Below are positions 60,632 to 64,000 of a DNA stretch of 64,000 nt, piece by piece (position 1 is the stretch's first letter; every line of letters starts with the position of its first letter). The position numbers were made by a program, and so were the translations under genes. The DNA is taken from the NCBI GenBank assembly GCA_964423615.1, contig CAYRFQ010000006.1, positions 124,001-188,000 of the forward strand. Direction: 5' to 3'. This DNA is from CAYRFQ01 sp964423615 (GTDB taxonomy: Bacteria; Planctomycetota; Planctomycetia; Gemmatales; Gemmataceae). The notes under the pieces are model-generated. The model made no database searches. It was not told where the DNA came from and saw only the letters and a program-made list of their open reading frames with translations.

Positions 60632-61582
60632 TTGGAAACGGAAGCAACCCCAATAGCCACTTCGAGCGCCAGTCCCATTCGTGCGTGGGTGTACCTTTTA
60701 CGCTTCAGCTGTTGGCAGCAAACCCAAGCGAGGATCTTGGTCCTGGGAGCGTTGTTGCTTTTGATCTTGGTTTCGGCCATCGTAGCTTTGCTCACGGCCA
60801 ACGACCTGTGGACGATGCGGCACTGGCGAATGAAACGCCGTTCGCCTCGGTTTAACGAGTATCTCGCGGTGGCCAAAACTGTACCCGGTCCGGTCTATGC
60901 TGGGACTCCAGGTGCAGCTGTCCACCAGGCCATCACGGGGGCGTATGACGCGGCTCTGATGGACTCGGGCTTTCCCGTTTTCTCGCGGGCGTTGGTGTTC
61001 ACGATTTTTACGACATTCTTGTTGCCGATGTGGAGTCTGGCCTTTGCGACGGAAGGGCTTGGCCGGGAACGGGAGGCCGGGAACCTCATATGGACCCTTG
61101 CGCGCCCGTTGCCGCGTTGGAGCGTCTACCTGGCGAAATTCTTCGCCGTGATTCCGTGGGCACTGGGTTTCAATCTCACGGGTTTTGTGATTTTGTGTTT
61201 ACTCGCCGGAGAACCAGGGCGCCGTGCCCTCTTTCTTTACTGGCCACCAGTCGTTTGGGGGACTTTGGCGTTTTGTGCCCTGTTCCATCTCGTGGGAGCT
61301 TGTTTTCGTCGTCCGGCCGTGATTGCTATTCTCTATTCGTTCTTTCTCGAAACTTTAATGGGGAACATGCCCGGGTATCTCAAACGTGCAAGCATCAGTT
61401 TCTATGTTCGGTGCTCGATGTTTTCTGCAGGGAGACAGTACGGTTTGAAGGCTCCTCGTCCGGAATATTACATTCCTGTTGACGGTTTCACTGCGTGGGT
61501 AGTTCTGGCAAGTTTCGTACTTGGCTTAGTGTTGTGTGGCATGTTTATCTTCTCCCGTCTCGAATATCGTGATCAGCTTTAA
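60632..61582 (+). CDS. ABC-2 type transporter permease (pair 2)
   Basis: Product of about 316 aa with about six membrane helices (ILVLGALLLLILVSAIVALL; ALVFTIFTTFLLPMWSLAFA; FFAVIPWALGFNLTGFVILC; WVVLASFVLGLVLCGMFIF). The motif GLGREREAGNLIWTLARPLPRW matches ABC-2 permeases. The start is uncertain: no ATG or GTG is well placed; a TTG at 60632 follows AAGG eight bases upstream and gives a length like the sister permease, while a TTG at 60491 gives 363 aa. It forms the second exporter pair with the upstream ATPase. Confidence 0.75.
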   Translation: METEATPIATSSASPIRAWVYLLRFSCWQQTQARILVLGALLLLILVSAIVALLTANDLWTMRHWRMKRRSPRFNEYLAVAKTVPGPVYAGTPGAAVHQAITGAYDAALMDSGFPVFSRALVFTIFTTFLLPMWSLAFATEGLGREREAGNLIWTLARPLPRWSVYLAKFFAVIPWALGFNLTGFVILCLLAGEPGRRALFLYWPPVVWGTLAFCALFHLVGACFRRPAVIAILYSFFLETLMGNMPGYLKRASISFYVRCSMFSAGRQYGLKAPRPEYYIPVDGFTAWVVLASFVLGLVLCGMFIFSRLEYRDQL

Positions 61583-61683
61583 ATTTTGATCGCAGTACTT
61601 GTCAGTACAAAGTATGCTTCATTGACATTGCAAATGTGAAGTCGGATAATGGCAAACGTGACAATTTCTCAGACGGCGGGTAA

Positions 61684-62433
61684 ATGTTTGATTTTTCTCC
61701 AAGTAACGCTGTTGTTGATTTCATGAGTGAATCGCCACACCACGGTTTTCAAGGGGATCGTAAGGTTCCACCATCAGAACCCAAAATCCCAGGGTCTTTG
61801 ACGATTGCGTTCTGTCAACAGTCCGGATCTCGAGGAGCCAGGATCGCTACACTAGTTGGTGAACAACTCGGTTGGCAGGTTTATACTCACGAACTCCTTG
61901 CCTATGGCTCTCAAGACCAACAGTTCTGTGAAGAAGTCTTCGAAAGTTTGAGTCCAGGAAGCCGTGAGTGGGTCGAGGATGAACTCCGGCGGTCTCCATT
62001 AGCCGATAAGTTGGAAACGTCCGCATCAACGGTCAGTCTTGCAAGGATTATCTTGGCTTTGGGGGCCCAAGGAGATGTCATTTTGATTGGCCGCGGAGCA
62101 GGGTATCTTCTCCCTCGACGAACGACGCTGCATGTGCGGACCGTGGCACCAATCGCCGATCGTGTGGGTTATATGAGCGAGTGGTTGCGTCTGACCAAGG
62201 AAGAAGCCGCTGAGCAAATTCAGGCTCGGGATTTGCGCCGAGAAGGGTTCATTGAGACGCAGTTCGGAGTTACGCCACACGACGCACACCTCTTCGACTT
62301 GGTGATCAACACCAGTTCCATAGGGGAAGAAATGTGTGCCGAACTGGTAGTCCAGGCTGCTCAAGGTAAGCTGAACAGTATGTTGACCCCACCCGAAGAA
62401 AAGACGTTGGCAGATTCCGGATTTATAGCCTGA
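61684..62433 (+). CDS. Cytidylate-kinase-like family protein
   Basis: Product of 249 aa. After a 35-residue variable N-terminus comes LTIAFCQQSGSRGARIATLV, aligned with the glycine-rich loop of cytidylate-kinase-like proteins (usually GSGG.IA), then GWQVYTHELL. ILIGRGAGYLLPRRTTLHVR and ADRVGYMSEWLRLTKEEAAE are the expected nucleotide-domain motifs. The DAHLFDLVINTSSIGEEMCA segment matches the Asp-rich end. The canonical Lys of the P-loop is missing, as is common in this family, so the substrate is uncertain. It is followed after 90 bases by the purine nucleoside phosphorylase gene. Confidence 0.75.
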   Translation: MFDFSPSNAVVDFMSESPHHGFQGDRKVPPSEPKIPGSLTIAFCQQSGSRGARIATLVGEQLGWQVYTHELLAYGSQDQQFCEEVFESLSPGSREWVEDELRRSPLADKLETSASTVSLARIILALGAQGDVILIGRGAGYLLPRRTTLHVRTVAPIADRVGYMSEWLRLTKEEAAEQIQARDLRREGFIETQFGVTPHDAHLFDLVINTSSIGEEMCAELVVQAAQGKLNSMLTPPEEKTLADSGFIA

Positions 62434-62523
62434 GTCTGCGGTGGGCCTTGTCGGCCCCGCCCTTTTCGGAGTTCCTTGACGGAGTTGGGCCAAGGTCCAT
62501 CCTAACGCCTGGAGGAATTTCCG

Positions 62524-63324
62524 ATGTCCACTCTCTCTTTTGATCAATTTCAACAATACGTCCATGAGCACAAGCCAATCGTAACTCTCATCCTGGGTTC
62601 TGGGATGGGAGAAGTCGTATCGCGAATCAAAACCATCTCGTCGATCCGGTATACAGAGATACCCACATTACCGGCAACATCGGTGGAAGGACACCGGGGC
62701 GAATTGCTCCTTGGTCGGTGGGAAGAAAGAGTCGTCCTTGTGTTCCAAGGTCGACTCCACCGCTACGAAGGCCACGACTGGAAAACGGTGGTCGAACCCG
62801 TCCGGTTGGCTCACACGTTCGGCGTGAGATATCTTCTGGCAACGAACGCTGCGGGGGGCATTCACGATTCGTTTGGTCCAGGAAGCCTGGTCGCCATTAC
62901 TAACCATATGATTTGGGCCGATCCTGGTTTCTTCTCCAAGCTGGCGAGCGAAACGCATTTTCCAAATCCGAGTCCTTATTCTTTTGAGATCCTCGATCTC
63001 CTCAGAAAAGCAGCCGAAGAAACAAGCGTAGAGCTTCATCAAGGGACTTACGCTGCTGTGACGGGACCGAGTTACGAAACGCGATCCGAAATTCTGGCGA
63101 TGAAGGCCATTGGCGCTGATGTCGTCGGAATGTCGACCGCGAAAGAAGTCGAAATGGGTTGCTCACTCGGTCTGGAATGTGGGGCGGTGTCGTGTGTGAC
63201 GAACCGAGCTGCCGGGCTGAGTCATGGACCCATCAACCACGGCGAAGTGCTTTTCACGGCTGCCGCGCAGACGCAGCGATTGGCGGTGTTGCTCGAAGCG
63301 GTGTTGCGAGGGTTGGAGGGGTGA
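62524..63324 (+). CDS. Purine-nucleoside phosphorylase (trimeric class)
   Basis: Product of 266 aa. Motifs: LILGSGMGEVV (phosphate loop), GRLHRYEGHDW, LATNAAGGIHDSFGPG, YAAVTGPSYETRSEI and VVGMSTAKEVEMG with VTNRAAGLS. It splits purine nucleosides with phosphate to base and ribose 1-phosphate for salvage in the cytoplasm. The gene has a strong GGAGG upstream. The usual length is 270-280. It is likely transcribed with the kinase-like gene upstream. Confidence 0.9.
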   Translation: MSTLSFDQFQQYVHEHKPIVTLILGSGMGEVVSRIKTISSIRYTEIPTLPATSVEGHRGELLLGRWEERVVLVFQGRLHRYEGHDWKTVVEPVRLAHTFGVRYLLATNAAGGIHDSFGPGSLVAITNHMIWADPGFFSKLASETHFPNPSPYSFEILDLLRKAAEETSVELHQGTYAAVTGPSYETRSEILAMKAIGADVVGMSTAKEVEMGCSLGLECGAVSCVTNRAAGLSHGPINHGEVLFTAAAQTQRLAVLLEAVLRGLEG

Positions 63325-63891
63325 TGGGCCTTCGCGATACCCGATACCCGAGCCGGTCGACAACCACCTACCAGGGTCGGTCGATATCGAGATACCCACA
63401 TCGACCGACCTGGGTTGGGAGGGATCTTAGGGAGGGGAATCGGATGCCGCTAATCATATCATAATTATTCCAAAGAGTGCGATGCTCCGCTACGTGCTCA
63501 AGGGTACTGTTTGCTGCCACATTCTCTTGCACAAGTTTGGCTTCACATCGTGTTCTCCACAAAGAATTGAACCCCCCTCTTGACCGTTAGCAAAATCCGC
63601 GACGAGGTATTTCGCATGTGAGCGAACCACGTTAAGGAATCGAATTGTGTTGGCGCTTCGGTTAGCCGACACGTGAACCCTGTGCATTTACTTGTCAGTT
63701 TGTCCTGCACCGTTTCGATTATTAATCACTCCCATTCGCTTGTCACCTTTCGTATCTCCTTCGATTTTCTTTCTTCGTCCCTTATCATTACAAGGAAAGC
63801 AGTTTCGCCGGCCAATCGGGCTTTCACTGAGTCCCGAGGTTGGTTATATTTCCCCCAGACATCGGGAACACGACAACAACGATAATCCACC
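63325..63891. other. Intergenic region before mnmG
   Basis: About 570 bases with no supported gene. The left part holds the inverted repeat at 63375-63410. The remainder, up to the mnmG start, is AT-richer and probably contains the mnmG promoter. Short open frames here lack ribosome sites. Confidence 0.4.
63375..63410. terminator. Hairpin downstream of purine nucleoside phosphorylase
   Basis: Arms 63375-63385 (GGTCGGTCGAT) and 63400-63410 pair perfectly over 11 bp around a 14-base loop; the outer bases pair less well. It lies about 50 bases after the stop. No T run follows, so the terminator call is tentative. Confidence 0.45.
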
Positions 63892-64000
63892 ATGAACGTT
63901 TTGACTTACGAATTCGACGTGGTCGTCGTAGGTGCCGGACACGCCGGGACCGAAGCCGCGCTTGCGGCAGCCCGAATGGGTTTGCGTACGGCCCTCTTGA
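63892..64000 (+). CDS. mnmG: tRNA uridine-5-carboxymethylaminomethyl modification enzyme MnmG (GidA), N-terminal end only
   Basis: The ATG at 63892 opens MNVLTYEFDVVVVGAGHAGT and on to EAALAAARMGLRTALL, the FAD-binding GxGxxG start of MnmG. The gene runs off the right edge after 36 codons. MnmG works with MnmE to install the 5-carboxymethylaminomethyl group at U34 of certain tRNAs. Other FAD enzymes share the dinucleotide fold, but HAGxEAA is diagnostic for MnmG. Confidence 0.88.
   Translation, partial: MNVLTYEFDVVVVGAGHAGTEAALAAARMGLRTALL

Overview
The window looks like a piece of a planctomycete chromosome, most likely from the Pirellulales/Planctomycetales side. The evidence is family content, not a marker gene: formylglycine sulfatases, a large DUF1549/DUF1553 cytochrome-like protein, a DUF4159 protein, a MoxR-DUF58-BatA-vWA-DUF4175 cluster, a double-length UvrA, and the 'LFAVACCR...HVRGCWVVDLVLGKD' protein family that is expanded in this phylum. 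Base composition looks moderate in GC throughout. Genes sit on both strands in short operons. There is no rRNA, no CRISPR array and no recognisable phage or insertion-sequence transposase.

Layout. 1-5.3 kb: end of an unknown gene, a PhoD-like phosphatase, two gene remnants abutting near position 2,070-2,078 (a TPR-type protein and a ThuA-type protein, both missing their 5' parts), a sialidase, and a UDP-glycosyltransferase-like protein. 5.5-11 kb: a radical SAM/SPASM protein, a repeat-rich intergenic stretch, a four-helix membrane protein, an acidic/basic low-complexity protein and a GT39-like membrane glycosyltransferase. 11-18 kb: one 2,296-residue protein made of two complete UvrA copies plus a duplicated C-terminal module. 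18-25 kb: aspartate aminotransferase and an ornithine-cyclodeaminase-family enzyme, an ABC-2 exporter pair, then trigger factor and tRNA-Gly(GCC) on the minus strand. 25-32.4 kb: a PQQ-propeller protein, a 227-bp palindromic MITE-like element, an unknown membrane-anchored protein, the DUF1549/DUF1553 protein, a DinB protein, and a coupled pair (endonuclease/exonuclease/phosphatase protein plus an unknown 150-residue protein). 32.4-38.4 kb: two sulfatases flanking an RdgB/HAM1 NTPase, a DUF983 and a CvpA-like protein, and a planctomycete-specific protein of unknown role. 38.4-40.3 kb: a cluster of palindromic repeats, then overlapping phnZ-like and phnX phosphonate-degradation genes. 40.5-50.6 kb: the five-gene MoxR/vWA cluster on the minus strand. 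51-56 kb: an alpha/beta hydrolase, a luciferase-like flavin oxidoreductase, and a toroid/DUF4159 protein. 56-64 kb: argJ, two alternating ABC ATPase/permease pairs, a cytidylate-kinase-like protein, purine nucleoside phosphorylase, and the first 109 bases of mnmG.

How the parts may work together. The sulfatases, sialidase, PhoD-like phosphatase and PQQ/DUF1549 proteins fit a lifestyle of degrading sulfated or sialylated polymers in the periplasm. The phnX/phnZ pair adds phosphonate scavenging. The MoxR cluster is a chaperone/vWA envelope system of unknown substrate. The most unusual items are the fused double UvrA with its repeated tail, the coupled EEP/150-residue pair in apparently more AT-rich DNA, the family of palindromic intergenic elements sharing about 23-bp ends, and the double gene truncation near 2.07 kb.
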